A stretch of DNA of 64,000 bases from Paenibacillus protaetiae (GCF_004135365.1 NZ_CP035492.1:1364001-1428000), one strand, 5' to 3'; counted from the first letter of the stretch, positions 17,796 through 26,959 are shown. Made by a program: numbers and translations. Notes: a model not told the origin generated them from the sequence alone.

Positions 17796-19139
17796 TTATT
17801 TATTTTTGGACAAGATGGAGGTTGCATCGGCTCTAAAGCTTTTTGCTGCATCCTCTACCGAAATTTGATTATATTCCAGCTGCTCGCTAAGCGTCTTCAG
17901 CTTGTCGATGATCTCTGCCGATCCAACCGGATCTACAGGGTCCATTGGCGAGCTGTGCTGCTCCGACCACGATACATAATCAAATACTTGCTGCTGTGCA
18001 GGCGACAGAAGCGGTTTGATCGCTTCTTGTACAGTCGATGATACCGGCACGCCGCGTTCGCCCAAAATCAATTTGTTTGCTTCCACGTCATTCACCCAGA
18101 AGTTAATGAATTTCGCCGCTTCAGACTTCACTTTCGAGCTTTCGGCAATCGAGAAGAACATACTTGGCTTCAAATACAATCCTTTCTCCATGTCCGGTCC
18201 AACCATTGGCGCAATCTCCATCGGCTTGTTGACCGCCTTTTGCAGCGCGTCATATTGGTTTGACCATTGCCATACGCCAATTTGCTGCCCTTTTACTGTA
18301 AAGCCGTCCTCTACGCCTTTAATTTGGGCTTTTACGTCAGCGGAAGGAGCAGCGCCGGACTTCGTCACATCAGCGATGCGTCCGAAATAATCGACAAACA
18401 GGCTGTCGTCATCATAACCAAGGCCGTTGCCGTCGGCATTATATAAGGTAGCGCCTTTTGTGCGAAGGTAATAGGCAAAGAAAATTTCCGGGCGGAAGCC
18501 GTCGTCGATGTAAATGCCGGCTTGTTTGGCTTTAGCCGCCATATTGACATAGTCATCCCAAGTCCAGTTATCCGGAATGCTGTCGATGCCCGCTTTATTC
18601 AGCGTTTCAGGCACGTATTGGAAACCAAGCGAGTTGACGCCAAGGTTCATGCCATAGTTGCCGCTTCCGTATTCGCCGGCTTTCAGCGCGTTGTCACTAA
18701 TATTCGATACATCAATTTCTTTGCCGAAAAACGGAGTTAAATCAGCAAGCTGTTTTTTGCCTGCGTATTGCGAATAGTAGCTCGTATCAATCTGAATAAT
18801 GTCCGGGAGTTCCCCTGCTGCTGCTTGCGGGGCAATTTTTTTCCAGTAATCGTCATAATTCGCGTATTCCACTTCGATTGTTACGTTTTTATGCTGCGCT
18901 TCGTACATGTCGACCACTTTTTTCGTATACTCGTGGCGTGTGTCGCCGCCCCACCATGCAAGGCGGATCGTCACAGGTTTGCCGCTGTCCGAGTCCGTGC
19001 TTGCGCTTGCACTTGCACCTGCATTCGAACTGCTGCTTGCAGTACTGCCGGCATTATTGCCATTGTTACCGCCGCATGCTGCGACAAATACAAGTGCCGT
19101 CGCGGCCATGAGGGTAAGCATCTTTTTCTTATGTTTCAT
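17796..19139 (-). CDS. yesO: Extracellular solute-binding lipoprotein of a carbohydrate ABC transporter (YesO-like)
   Basis: Lipoprotein of 447 residues. The signal peptide MKHKKKMLTLMAATALVFVA is followed by the lipobox AAC and a Gly/Asn/Ser-rich tether. The mature part has the family-1 solute-binding pattern (VTIRLAWWGGDTRHEYTKKV; SYYSQYAGKKQLADLTPFFG; ASKFINFW-like helix AAKFINFWVNDVEANK). It captures an oligosaccharide, by context a rhamnogalacturonan-derived unsaturated disaccharide, for the permeases at 20445 and 21283. Start ATG follows AAAGGGGAG. Unlike B. subtilis, where yesO precedes the permease genes, it is a separate transcription unit downstream of them with its own promoter. 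Confidence 0.88.
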   Translation of the reverse strand: MKHKKKMLTLMAATALVFVAACGGNNGNNAGSTASSSSNAGASASASTDSDSGKPVTIRLAWWGGDTRHEYTKKVVDMYEAQHKNVTIEVEYANYDDYWKKIAPQAAAGELPDIIQIDTSYYSQYAGKKQLADLTPFFGKEIDVSNISDNALKAGEYGSGNYGMNLGVNSLGFQYVPETLNKAGIDSIPDNWTWDDYVNMAAKAKQAGIYIDDGFRPEIFFAYYLRTKGATLYNADGNGLGYDDDSLFVDYFGRIADVTKSGAAPSADVKAQIKGVEDGFTVKGQQIGVWQWSNQYDALQKAVNKPMEIAPMVGPDMEKGLYLKPSMFFSIAESSKVKSEAAKFINFWVNDVEANKLILGERGVPVSSTVQEAIKPLLSPAQQQVFDYVSWSEQHSSPMDPVDPVGSAEIIDKLKTLSEQLEYNQISVEDAAKSFRADATSILSKNK

Positions 19140-19194
19140 GTCATACTCCCCTTTCGATCAAATCTGGCTTGGATTGGTTATGTTTACATGCTTT

Positions 19195-19200
19195 ATTATA
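19195..19200 (-). promoter_or_regulatory. -10 box of the yesO-like gene promoter
   Basis: Perfect TATAAT on the minus strand 56 bases before the start codon. No good -35 hexamer is found at 16-18 bases, the usual situation for an activator-dependent promoter. The conserved element at 19218-19253 lies just upstream, and a cre-like site occupies the spacer. Confidence 0.65.
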
Positions 19201-19206
19201 AAGTGT

Positions 19207-19220
19207 TGTAACCGCTTACG
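19207..19220. promoter_or_regulatory. CcpA catabolite-responsive element (cre)
   Basis: TGTAACCGCTTACG matches the cre consensus TGWAANCGNTNWCA at 13 of 14 positions. It lies between the -10 box and the expected -35 position of the yesO-like gene, where bound CcpA would block RNA polymerase. Carbon catabolite repression of a sugar importer is the expected biology. Confidence 0.65.
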
Positions 19221-19253
19221 GTATTAAAAAATCCGCTTTTTTTGTTAAAAAAA
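19218..19253 (-). promoter_or_regulatory. Yes-regulon promoter element, copy 1
   Basis: A 36-base tract that recurs upstream of the permease operon (22409-22444). The shared core on the minus strand is TTTTTTTAACAAAA, one variable base, AAGCGG, one variable base, then TTTTT and AAT-CCG. In both copies the A of AAGCGG lies exactly 38 bases before the -10 box. It is probably the binding site of the AraC-type regulator encoded at 22540; this is inference. Confidence 0.55.
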
Positions 19254-19272
19254 CCGTCCTGTGCCGGAACGG
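19247..19272 (-). terminator. Terminator after the GH105 gene
   Basis: Minus-strand stem ACCGTTCC / GGACGGT (one bulge) followed by seven T residues. The T-run is shared with the start of promoter element copy 1. Confidence 0.6.
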
Positions 19273-19310
19273 TATTATGTTTTCCATGATTTAACTTGTA
19301 TAACACAATT

Positions 19311-19357
19311 AAAACCTCTATATTGTTCAAATAAATCATAAACAATACAAAGGTTTT
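19311..19357. terminator. A/T-rich inverted repeat 3' of the GH105 gene
   Basis: Two nested arm pairs, AAAACCT/AGGTTTT and TATTGTT/AACAATA, form an imperfect hairpin 20 bases after the GH105 stop. With the hairpin at 19247 it makes a tandem terminator region. Confidence 0.45.
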
Positions 19358-19375
19358 AATAATTAATTGTTATTA

Positions 19376-20409
19376 TTAGGAAAATGTTCTGTTTTTCGAT
19401 TTCACAAGCTCCGCCAAAAAGGCCAGCGCCAATCCTTGCCCCCAGCCTTGAACTCTTTTGTGGCCGGTGTTTTTGTAGCCATCCTTATCAAACATGACGG
19501 CTGTACCTGCGGAAACGTTCAATACAGCGCCATCTTCCGTAATTTGGGTTAATATTCCTGTAATCGACTTATTGATGTATTTATTATACAACGAGCCGAA
19601 TGCAAACAATCCTGTTGCAATACCTGCAGATCCCGAAGTTTCCAAATAAGAGGTTGGATCATCCAATACGGTATGCCACAAGCCTTCATCCGACTGGAGG
19701 CGCACCAGCGTGCTCAGTTGGTCGCGAAGCGAACCTTCAATAATCATATAAGCCGGGTGAGCGACATGCACCTCCCGCAGCGCTTTCGCCATCGTTAACG
19801 CCGCCCACGAATTGCCGCGCGCCCAAAAAACGCCGGACATATGATTTTTGGCGATATTGTCCCAGCCGTGGTAATACAGATTCGTCACCGGATCCTGCAG
19901 GCATTCCTCGTGACCGTGATATTGGCGGATACCGTCTTCCATATATTCCTTGTTGCCGAGAAGCTTGCCCATACGGACCAGGAAATAACCGGCCATCATC
20001 ATCGTATCGACCCATGCCTGCTCAGGGAACACGTACTCTTCAGAGTTGACCGTATGCTGGAAGATGCCGTCGCCGAAGCGGACAGCTTCATGCCGCAAAT
20101 ATTCGGCCATTTGGATCGCGATATTCAAATAGGTTTCGTCTTCCGTCGCTTTGTATAACGTAATCAGGCAGTGGCCGACCGATACGCCGTTTACGGACAG
20201 CTTAGGCAAGCCGTCCTCCAGCTTCTCGTCCACCCACGCTTTCAGCTTATCCATATAGGTCTTGTTGCCGGTTGCCTCGTAAGCTTCCGAAACACCGTAA
20301 AAAGCTACTCCCCCGGCCAATCCCATGTAAAATCCATCCGGAATGTCCGGTCTACCACCCGGTCAATCACCTTTAAAATTTCGTTCTCATCAAATTGCAA
20401 TTGCGGCAT
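19376..20409 (-). pseudogene. yesR: Unsaturated rhamnogalacturonyl hydrolase (GH105, YesR/YteR-like), frameshifted
   Basis: GH105 enzymes cleave the terminal unsaturated galacturonyl unit from rhamnogalacturonan or pectin oligomers in the cytosol. The main frame (19376-20326) has the catalytic-Asp region EQAWVDTMMMAG and FWARGNSWAALTMAKAL, with the C-terminal HKRVQGWGQGLALAFLAEL. The usual N-terminus lies in another frame: from ATG 20409 (after GGAGGAG at 9 bases) it reads MPQLQFDENEILKVID and then RMDFTWDWPG, and stops. One added G in the run at plus 20310-20314 joins the two into a 344-residue protein with the family motif WDWPGGVAFYG. So the gene is broken by one base, through mutation or a sequencing error. 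It follows the permease genes, as yesR follows yesQ in B. subtilis. Confidence 0.85.
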
Positions 20410-20444
20410 CTGCATCGTCTCCTCCATGAACGTATTGATGATTA

Positions 20445-21281
20445 CTATTTCAAACCGCTTGTGCTAATCCCTTCCACAATGTACTTCTGGAATAAGAAAA
20501 AGACGAGAAGCACCGGCAGCAAGCTGACAATCGACATCGCGAACATAGCGCCCCAGTTCGATAATCCTTCGCTGTCGAGGAACATTTTGAGACCTAGCGA
20601 TACCGTATAGGAGCTTGGTTTATTCAAATAAAGCAGCGGCCCCATCAGATCTTCCCAGCGCCAGTAGAACGAGAAGATCGCGGCTGTCGCCAGCGAAGGA
20701 ACGATAAGCGGAATAATAATCCGGAAAAACAAACCGAATTTGCCTACCCCGTCAATTGTAGCCGCTTCGTCCAGCTCGCGCGGAATGGAACGGATAAATT
20801 GCACCATCAAAAAGATGAAAAACGGGATACCGAAAAATTGCGGCACAACAATCGGCTTAATGGAACCTAACCAGTGCAGCTTGGAAAACAAAATGTATTG
20901 CGGCACAAGCACAACGTCATGCGGCAGCATAAGGGTAACCATCATAATGCCAAACCACACGCCGCGGCCGACAAACTTCAGCCTGGCAAAGCCGAAGGCA
21001 ATAAAAGCCGAGGACAACACGGCGCCGATCGTCGAGATAATTACGATCTCCAGCGAATTATAAATATAATGGCCAAAGCTGATATCGGATGCGCCGCTCC
21101 AGCCCAGCTTATAATTTTCCCATACCCATGGATGCGGGATGAGCGATGTAGAGGTCGTGAAGATCGTGCTGCTTTTTTTAAAGGAGCTTACAAGCAGCCA
21201 GATTACCGGATACACCATCACAATCGCAAGCAAACCGACAAATAGATGATAGACAGGCCATTTTGTTTTTTTCCAAACCAT
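20445..21281 (-). CDS. yesQ: Carbohydrate ABC transporter permease, MalG type (YesQ-like)
   Basis: Inner-membrane permease with six predicted helices, beginning [21 protein letters not shown]. It carries the ATPase-contact loop of the MalG class, [20 protein letters not shown] with IIIPL after it. The frame opens at 21338, but ATG 21281 follows AAGGAGG at 8 bases and sits 1 base after the stop of the preceding permease, so it is chosen (278 residues). It pairs with the MalF-type permease at 21283 and the binding protein at 17796. No ATPase gene is present locally; such transporters often share a multitask ATPase (MsmX type). Confidence 0.92.
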   Translation of the reverse strand: MVWKKTKWPVYHLFVGLLAIVMVYPVIWLLVSSFKKSSTIFTTSTSLIPHPWVWENYKLGWSGASDISFGHYIYNSLEIVIISTIGAVLSSAFIAFGFARLKFVGRGVWFGIMMVTLMLPHDVVLVPQYILFSKLHWLGSIKPIVVPQFFGIPFFIFLMVQFIRSIPRELDEAATIDGVGKFGLFFRIIIPLIVPSLATAAIFSFYWRWEDLMGPLLYLNKPSSYTVSLGLKMFLDSEGLSNWGAMFAMSIVSLLPVLLVFFLFQKYIVEGISTSGLK

Positions 21282-21282
21282 A

Positions 21283-22176
21283 TTAGCGGCCTCCTTCCGA
21301 TTCGTAATGGACCCAAAGCCGCGAGGTAGCAAATACAACAGCCGTCAGCAAACCGACAATGATAAGCATGATCCAGGCCATTGCGGAAGCAAAGCCCATA
21401 TCGAAGTAAACAAACGCCTGCTTAAACAAATAAAGTGAGTATAGCAGCGTGCCGTCCAGCGGACCGCCTTCGCCTTTCGAAATAATGTAAGCTGGAACAA
21501 ACGTCATAAAGGCGCTGATCAGCTGCATCACGAGGTTAAACAAAATAATCGGCGTCAGCATCGGAATCGTAATGCTGAAAAACCGCCGGAAAAACCCGGC
21601 TCCATCTACACTGGAAGCTTCATACAGCTCGCTTGGGATGTTTTTTAACCCTGCCAGAAAGATGAGCATCGAGGAGCCGAACTGCCATACCGACAACGAG
21701 ATCAGCATAAACAACGCTGCGGAAGGATTGCCGAAAAACCGGATCGGCTCGAAACCTAAAGCTGTGATCAGCCCATTGACAATACCGTTGTCGCCGAATA
21801 CGTTGCGCCACATGATGGAAACCGCTACGCTTCCGCCAATAATCGACGGCAAATAATAAACGGTGCGGTAGATGCCTACCGCCTTCGTAGCGGTATTCAA
21901 TATCATCGCTACAAACAAAGCGAATATAAGGCGTAAAGGTACGCCAATAAACACATAAATTAACGTCACTTTCAAAGAGTGGACATAACGTTTATCCTGG
22001 AACATCGATGTGAAATTATCTGCGCCCGACCATTGCGGAGTTGTCAGCAAATCATAGTCGGTGAATGAGAAATACAACGATGAAATCGCAGGATATAAAG
22101 TGAAAATTAAAAATCCGATAACGAAGGGCGCTATAAACGTGTACCCGATGAGATTGTTTTTCAGCGATAGCTTCAT
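21283..22176 (-). CDS. yesP: Carbohydrate ABC transporter permease, MalF type (YesP-like)
   Basis: Inner-membrane permease of 297 residues with six predicted helices (first: [21 protein letters not shown]). The EAA loop is [19 protein letters not shown] followed by SITIPML. First gene of the permease-hydrolase transcript; promoter element copy 2 lies 230-270 bases upstream. Together with yesQ and yesO it forms a pectin-oligomer importer like the B. subtilis Yes system; the substrate is inferred from the neighbouring GH105 gene and YesM/YesN regulators. Confidence 0.92.
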   Translation of the reverse strand: MKLSLKNNLIGYTFIAPFVIGFLIFTLYPAISSLYFSFTDYDLLTTPQWSGADNFTSMFQDKRYVHSLKVTLIYVFIGVPLRLIFALFVAMILNTATKAVGIYRTVYYLPSIIGGSVAVSIMWRNVFGDNGIVNGLITALGFEPIRFFGNPSAALFMLISLSVWQFGSSMLIFLAGLKNIPSELYEASSVDGAGFFRRFFSITIPMLTPIILFNLVMQLISAFMTFVPAYIISKGEGGPLDGTLLYSLYLFKQAFVYFDMGFASAMAWIMLIIVGLLTAVVFATSRLWVHYESEGGR

Positions 22177-22408
22177 AGTCTCCAGCTCCTGTGTGAAGTT
22201 TGTTGTCCCCTGTCCCTCAAGGAACGCTTCAAGCTTGTACCGAATGGCAAGACAGCGTTTTCATTGCTGCGCAATAAAAAAGCGGTACTTATCGGACTAA
22301 CGGGGTTCAAGTTCGGATCAGCGCTCATTTGTTTTACCTACCTTTCACGTCTAGGCTGCGGCATCTGGTATACCCTTCATCCATAATGGTAAAGGAATCC
22401 GGAGACAG

Positions 22409-22444
22409 CCGGAATTTAAAAAACCGCTTATTTTGTTAAAAAAA
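22409..22444 (-). promoter_or_regulatory. Yes-regulon promoter element, copy 2
   Basis: Second copy of the 36-base tract described at 19218-19253, with only a few differences over its length. The AAGCGG core starts 38 bases before the candidate -10 box TACCAT at 22386-22391, the same spacing as in copy 1. It probably marks activator-dependent transcription of the permease operon by the adjacent AraC-type regulator. Confidence 0.55.
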
Positions 22445-22480
22445 CAGAGAAAGGCCTGCTCGTCAGAGCAGGCCTTTCTC
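22441..22480 (-). terminator. Strong terminator of the yesM-yesN-like operon
   Basis: Perfect 15-bp stem (22447-22461 with 22466-22480), 4-base loop, followed on the minus strand by TGTTTTTTT. It ends transcription from the two-component genes before the permease promoter. Confidence 0.85.
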
Positions 22481-22539
22481 AAACTATATGCTGTCGTTCA
22501 TTTTTATCCGATGAAATATGGATGGATCATGTCCGGTTG

Positions 22540-24099
22540 TTACTTTGGCGCTTTACGGTACTCCGACGGCGTCTGGCCGGTGTATTTTTTAAACACCTGG
22601 CTGAAATATTGCGGATTATCGCCGAATCCAAGCTGCTCGGCAAGCTCAAATACTTTGACGTCTTCCGCCGCTTCGATAAGCTGAACCGCCTTCTCAATCC
22701 GCTGGCGCATGACAAAGTTGGAAAATTTCTCGCCGGTTTCTTTCTTGAACAGTTTGCCCAGGTAATCCGCATTCATATATAAAGTTTCGCTGGCGACCCA
22801 GTTGAGCGACAACAGCTCGTCGCCTATATTTTCGTTCACTACCTCTATCATCCGCTCGATAATGGAGGAATGTTTCGTTTTTTGCGTTTGGTGGTTAGCT
22901 GCCGCCACCGCTTTCGCAATATCGGTGACAAATTGCTGCGAGGCTTTAAGCGTATGCTGTTCGTCCAGCTTGGTTATAAGCTGCATGTACCGCCCCATCT
23001 CCTCCGGCCGGCTCTGCCGGGCAATTGTGATGAGCAGCGTCATGAGATAGGACCTGGTCATAACCGCGTCCATCCGGCTCCCGGCAAGCTCCTGGAAAAA
23101 CAGCTCCAGCTCCTGCCCTGCCCCGTCCCAATTGCCCGATTTCAGATGCAAAGCCAGTTTCTCGTCATCATAATCCATAGCCGGAGCAGATTCGACATGC
23201 GCGATGTCTTTTTTCGATATAATGGTGCCTTCCCCGAAGTAAAAACGGTAATCCAAACATTCCATCGTTTCCCGGTACATAAACCGGGCATCCGTAATGA
23301 GGGAAGGGGCGCTTACTGCGATCGTCGAATCCTGCTTGTAGAAACGGATAAACGTCTCTTTAATAAGCTGCAGCTTCTCGAACAGCCACTCCTGCCGGTA
23401 TGATTCCTTGAGCAGCAACAGCGCCTGCCCGCCGATGGTTGTGCCGAGCAGCACAATGGACTTGCCGAGCAAATCCTCCGCTATGTTTTTGATCGCAAAC
23501 AGATGCTCATATTCGTATTCGCCTTCCGGCTGAAACAAGATGAGCTGCACCTGCTCTTTTTCGACCTCAATGCGGAATAGCCTCCGGTAGTCGTCCCAAT
23601 CGCGTTGCCCGTATGTTTTATTCGTGACCAGCTCCTTCAGAAACTGCTCCTTGGCGTGAGGAAGCACCTTCGCCAGCTCCTGCTGCAGCCCTTGCATGAA
23701 CTGCTCGCGGTGGCGTTTCCCCTCTAAGCCGGTTATCAATTCCTGCAGCGCTTCCAAAATGACATTCTCGTTGCAGGGCTTGAGCAAATAATGCTTGACG
23801 CCGTATTGCATCGCTTTGCGGGCATAATCAAATTCGCTGAAGCCGGATAACAAAATAAAACCCGTCCCCGGAAACAGCTCATACGCTTTCTCGACAAGCT
23901 GGAGCCCGTCCATGCCGGGCATTTTTATATCGGAAATGACGATGTCCGGCTTCAGCTTTTCCATCAGATCAAGCGCTTCAATTCCGTTTCTTGCCGTGCC
24001 CGCCAGCTCGGCGCCTTGCGACTGCCAGTTCACCATCGTCGATATGCCTTCCAGAATAATGCGCTCATCATCTACCAGCAATATTCTATACATGCTCAT
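22540..24099 (-). CDS. yesN: AraC-type response regulator (YesN-like)
   Basis: Regulator of 519 residues. The receiver domain (about 1-125) has ILLVDDERII, the phospho-acceptor Asp in DIVISDIKMPGMDG and the Lys in VKHYLLKPCNE. A long middle region (about 150-400) carries no clear enzyme motif. The C-terminal AraC/XylS helix-turn-helix pair (about 415-519) ends LGFGDNPQYFSQVFKKYTG followed by QTPSEYRK, the diagnostic second HTH. Partner of the YesM-like kinase, whose gene overlaps its start by 14 bases. It likely activates the permease operon and the binding-protein gene through the two copies of the 36-base element; that link is inference. Confidence 0.93.
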   Translation of the reverse strand: MSMYRILLVDDERIILEGISTMVNWQSQGAELAGTARNGIEALDLMEKLKPDIVISDIKMPGMDGLQLVEKAYELFPGTGFILLSGFSEFDYARKAMQYGVKHYLLKPCNENVILEALQELITGLEGKRHREQFMQGLQQELAKVLPHAKEQFLKELVTNKTYGQRDWDDYRRLFRIEVEKEQVQLILFQPEGEYEYEHLFAIKNIAEDLLGKSIVLLGTTIGGQALLLLKESYRQEWLFEKLQLIKETFIRFYKQDSTIAVSAPSLITDARFMYRETMECLDYRFYFGEGTIISKKDIAHVESAPAMDYDDEKLALHLKSGNWDGAGQELELFFQELAGSRMDAVMTRSYLMTLLITIARQSRPEEMGRYMQLITKLDEQHTLKASQQFVTDIAKAVAAANHQTQKTKHSSIIERMIEVVNENIGDELLSLNWVASETLYMNADYLGKLFKKETGEKFSNFVMRQRIEKAVQLIEAAEDVKVFELAEQLGFGDNPQYFSQVFKKYTGQTPSEYRKAPK

Positions 24100-25843
24100 C
24101 CCTCACCTCATACGGCAAAACAAGCGTTACTTTGGTGCCTTGGCCGGGATCGCTTTCGATTTCCAAGCCGTATTCTTCGCCGTATAAAATTTTTATGCGC
24201 TCTTCAATGTTTTGCAGACCAAGCCCTGTGCCTTTTGGTTTTACAATTCCTTGCCGCAGCTTATTTACAAACTCCTTCTCCATGCCGGGACCGTTATCCT
24301 CCACGCTGATACGCAGCTTGTTTGCCGTAACAGCGGCAGCAAGCCGGATCGTGCAAGGCTCGATCATTTGCTCCAGTGCGTAGTTGATCGCATTTTCCAC
24401 AAGCGGCTGGACCGATAGTTTCGGTATGCTGCAATAGTGCAGGTGAGAAGGCACATCGATATGGAAATCCAGCCTTTCTTCAAACCGGAACCGTTGAATC
24501 GTAATATAAGGATTGATAATTTCCAGTTCCCGGCTTAACGATATGACGGGGTCTCGCGTATTAATCGACAAGCGCAGCAAAGCGCCAAGCGACTCCACCA
24601 TTTGCGAAATACGGGTCTGATTGCTCATTTTGGCCGACCAGTTGATCGTCTCCAATGTATTGTACAAAAAATGCGGATTAATTTGCGCCTGCAGCGCTTT
24701 AAATTGCGTATCCTTGATAGCCAGCTGCTTCACGTAATTTTCCTGGATCAGCTCGTTGATGCGTTCCACCATAATGCGGAAATTACGCTGCATTTGGCCA
24801 ACCTCGTCCATCGGCAAAGCGCTGTTCTCCTCATCCTGGTAATCGAAATGGCCAAGCTGCACCCGTTTCATCTTGAGAGACAGCTTCTCTAACGGCACCG
24901 TAATCCTTCTCGAAATCTGATAAGCGAGCAGAACAGCCGCAACAAACAGCAAACCGTAAATAAGAATGACCGTGCTTTTCATACGGACCGTCGTATAAAA
25001 GATTTGATCATAAGGCGTCACGGTATAATACGTCCAGTCCGTATAAGCGGAAGACAGGTACGTGATAAAATACGATTTTCCGCCGTCGCGAATAATTTTA
25101 TAGCCCTGCTGCTCCTTCTCCAGTGCCGTAAGCGTTTCCAATTTGATGTCCGTTTCCTGCTCCGGATATACGACTTCGTCGTCTTTCAAAATAATAAACT
25201 GAGAATCTTCATTATCCAACCCTTTGGCATAGTCGGAGAACAGCCGGCTCACATCAACGCGGATGGCCAATATGCCAAGCGTCTCCAAAGAAAGCTCCTC
25301 ATACCTCCGAATATTTCTTGTAGCTGTAAGCGTACTGTCATTGTCATCCGGCGGAACCCATGTAATGCCGCCTTTATTTGCAACCGCTTCCCATTTCAGC
25401 CGCTGGAGCCGGGCCTGGTTTAAAGTAACAGGACGTGTGCCAACCGCATATTCCTTATCGTTGACGTCATACAGCTGCATCGACAAGACGTATTTATCCA
25501 GTGCGCCTAACTCCACCATCCGTTCGCGAATTTTCGTAAACGCCACATAACTCACATAATCCGTATCAGCCGTCCGAATATTCCACAAATGAGCTTGAAT
25601 ATCCGGGTCTGTCACAACGGAAAAGGAGAGAGTTGAAATTTTTTTCAGCTCGTTCTCCATCCCCATTGATGAGATGCTCAGCGCTTTGGACGATTCCTTA
25701 TACATCACGCTGTCATACGTGCCAAACGCATATTGCAAAATAAAGTTGGTGATAAGCCCCAAACCGCCCATTAAGGCAGCAATTAACACGAAAATTTTAT
25801 ATTTGATCCGCATATTCGAAAATAGCATCCGGCTTGACCTCAC
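24086..25843 (-). CDS. yesM: Sensor histidine kinase of the YesM / LytS-like class
   Basis: Membrane sensor of 585 residues: first transmembrane helix near residues 15-40, a large extracytoplasmic dCache-like domain (about 45-285), second helix VILIYGLLFVAAVLLAYQIS, then HAMP. The kinase core has the His_kinase signature FKALQAQINPHFLYNTLETI and an ATPase domain with SVEDNGPGM and GTGLGLQNIEERI. The start is GTG 25843, preceded by GGAGAGG at 6 bases. It probably senses the oligosaccharide, directly or through the binding protein, and phosphorylates the AraC-type regulator. First gene of the two-gene regulatory operon. Confidence 0.93.
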   Translation of the reverse strand: MRSSRMLFSNMRIKYKIFVLIAALMGGLGLITNFILQYAFGTYDSVMYKESSKALSISSMGMENELKKISTLSFSVVTDPDIQAHLWNIRTADTDYVSYVAFTKIRERMVELGALDKYVLSMQLYDVNDKEYAVGTRPVTLNQARLQRLKWEAVANKGGITWVPPDDNDSTLTATRNIRRYEELSLETLGILAIRVDVSRLFSDYAKGLDNEDSQFIILKDDEVVYPEQETDIKLETLTALEKEQQGYKIIRDGGKSYFITYLSSAYTDWTYYTVTPYDQIFYTTVRMKSTVILIYGLLFVAAVLLAYQISRRITVPLEKLSLKMKRVQLGHFDYQDEENSALPMDEVGQMQRNFRIMVERINELIQENYVKQLAIKDTQFKALQAQINPHFLYNTLETINWSAKMSNQTRISQMVESLGALLRLSINTRDPVISLSRELEIINPYITIQRFRFEERLDFHIDVPSHLHYCSIPKLSVQPLVENAINYALEQMIEPCTIRLAAAVTANKLRISVEDNGPGMEKEFVNKLRQGIVKPKGTGLGLQNIEERIKILYGEEYGLEIESDPGQGTKVTLVLPYEVRDEHV

Positions 25844-25887
25844 AGTTGACCTCTCCTCTACAGACGGTCTGTTGCAGCAGCTGCGGC

Positions 25888-26903
25888 CTAATTTCTTTTG
25901 ATCAAAAACAATGTAATCTCTTCGCGGTTATGAACGAGCTGCTTTGCCCGCTCCACTTTAAAAACAGTCTCCAGCTTCGCGATCACATCTCTAATCGTTT
26001 GCAAAGGCTTACGGTGCATCAGCTTAATCGTTATAACGGCCGATGCTTGAGGAGCAAGCGCCTCTTCAAGGCCAAGCACCAGCTTGACCATCTGCATAGG
26101 GCTCCAGCTCATGTCGCAAACAAGCAGATCGAATGATCCCGCTTGAAACTGCACATCCGCCGCATTGCGCTTCAAATAAGTAAGACGCGGATGTTTTTGG
26201 ATTGATTCATGCAGTTCGGCCGGATCAATCGCCGTTACATGAAGTCCCCGTTCCAGCAGCAGCGAAGTCCAGCCCCCGGCGCCGCGCCGATATCAAGCGC
26301 AGAACGATAGGCCGACAAATCAAGGCCAAATACCCGCTCCGCCTCCAGCAGTTTAAACTTAGCCCGGGATATTTGCCCTTCTTCTTTCTGGAAACGGATC
26401 GCGCCTCCCGGCCAGTCCGACAGCATTTCCTCCGGTGTGCCGACCCCGATATACATTCTGCTATCCGCCGCATAAATAGCGATGATGTTGTCCGGCTGCT
26501 GCCGCACGATTTCCGCTCCGGCCGCCGTAAGGATTTCATCCACAATCGTTCTTGAATCGGCAGGCGAATAAGGATAACTTGTTTTGGCGCTTTTGCGCAC
26601 ATGAACAGCTGCCTTCCGCCCTGCCAAGCTGCCGGCCAAGTTCTGGACCGCTTTTGTCAAACTTGCCAAATCACTTTCATTGCCTTCAAGCTCCAATACT
26701 TCATCTACAGGCTGAATATGCCTTAAAAAAATCGGCGGATTCGCCGCGATCAGCCCGGCCAGCTGCTGCTTGTCCAGCGTGGTTTCAACAAGAAACACTT
26801 CCCCTGCCGCAAGCTGCGTGAAAGACCCGCCCCCCATCAGGCGCCTGAGCTCTTCTATCGCATACGGCGAGTAACCGTGATTAGCCGTGCCAATTAAACG
26901 CAT
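25888..26903 (-). pseudogene. RlmM/FtsJ-like 2'-O-ribose RNA methyltransferase, frameshifted
   Basis: SAM-dependent methyltransferase of the RlmM/FtsJ class (23S rRNA 2'-O-methylation in the characterised members). The first 211 residues run in one frame, with a substrate-binding N-terminal domain and GQISRAKFKLLEAERVFGLD, up to ALDIGAAPG; that frame then ends at 26235. The rest (about 25888-26270) continues in another frame as GWTSLLLERGLHVTAIDP, FDLLVCDMSW and AVITIKLMHRKP. One added G in the run at plus 26273-26277 restores the SAM motif DIGAAPGGWTS and a 338-residue protein, the usual size. The catalytic K-D-K-type residues are present once joined (KFKLLEAE; DMSW; IKLM). Either a recent inactivation or a homopolymer base-call error. 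Confidence 0.82.
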
Positions 26904-26925
26904 TCACATTTCCTCCATCAAATAA

Positions 26926-26959
26926 CAAAAATGCGCCTTGCCAAAGCAAGCAACGCATT
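26926..26959 (-). terminator. Terminator-like hairpin just upstream of the RlmM-like gene
   Basis: Minus-strand stem AATGCG...CGCATT with an inner CTTGC/GCAAG helix is followed by TTTTTG, only about 20 bases before the start codon. It may be an attenuator in the leader of the gene or a second terminator behind the receiver-like gene. Confidence 0.45.

Larger units (their letters stand above)
22177..22539. other. Regulatory region between yesN-like and yesP-like genes
   Basis: 363 bases without a gene. It contains, from right to left: the terminator of the two-component operon (22441-22480), promoter element copy 2 (22409-22444), a weak -10 box TACCAT (plus 22386-22391), and about 210 bases of apparent 5' leader before the permease start. 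No second cre site and no further strong hairpin were recognised. Confidence 0.6.

Noticed and set aside
24086-25843. Considering yesM/yesN as LytS/LytTR-type system
   Set aside because: The regulator ends in an AraC-type HTH, not LytTR, and the neighbours are sugar transport genes.
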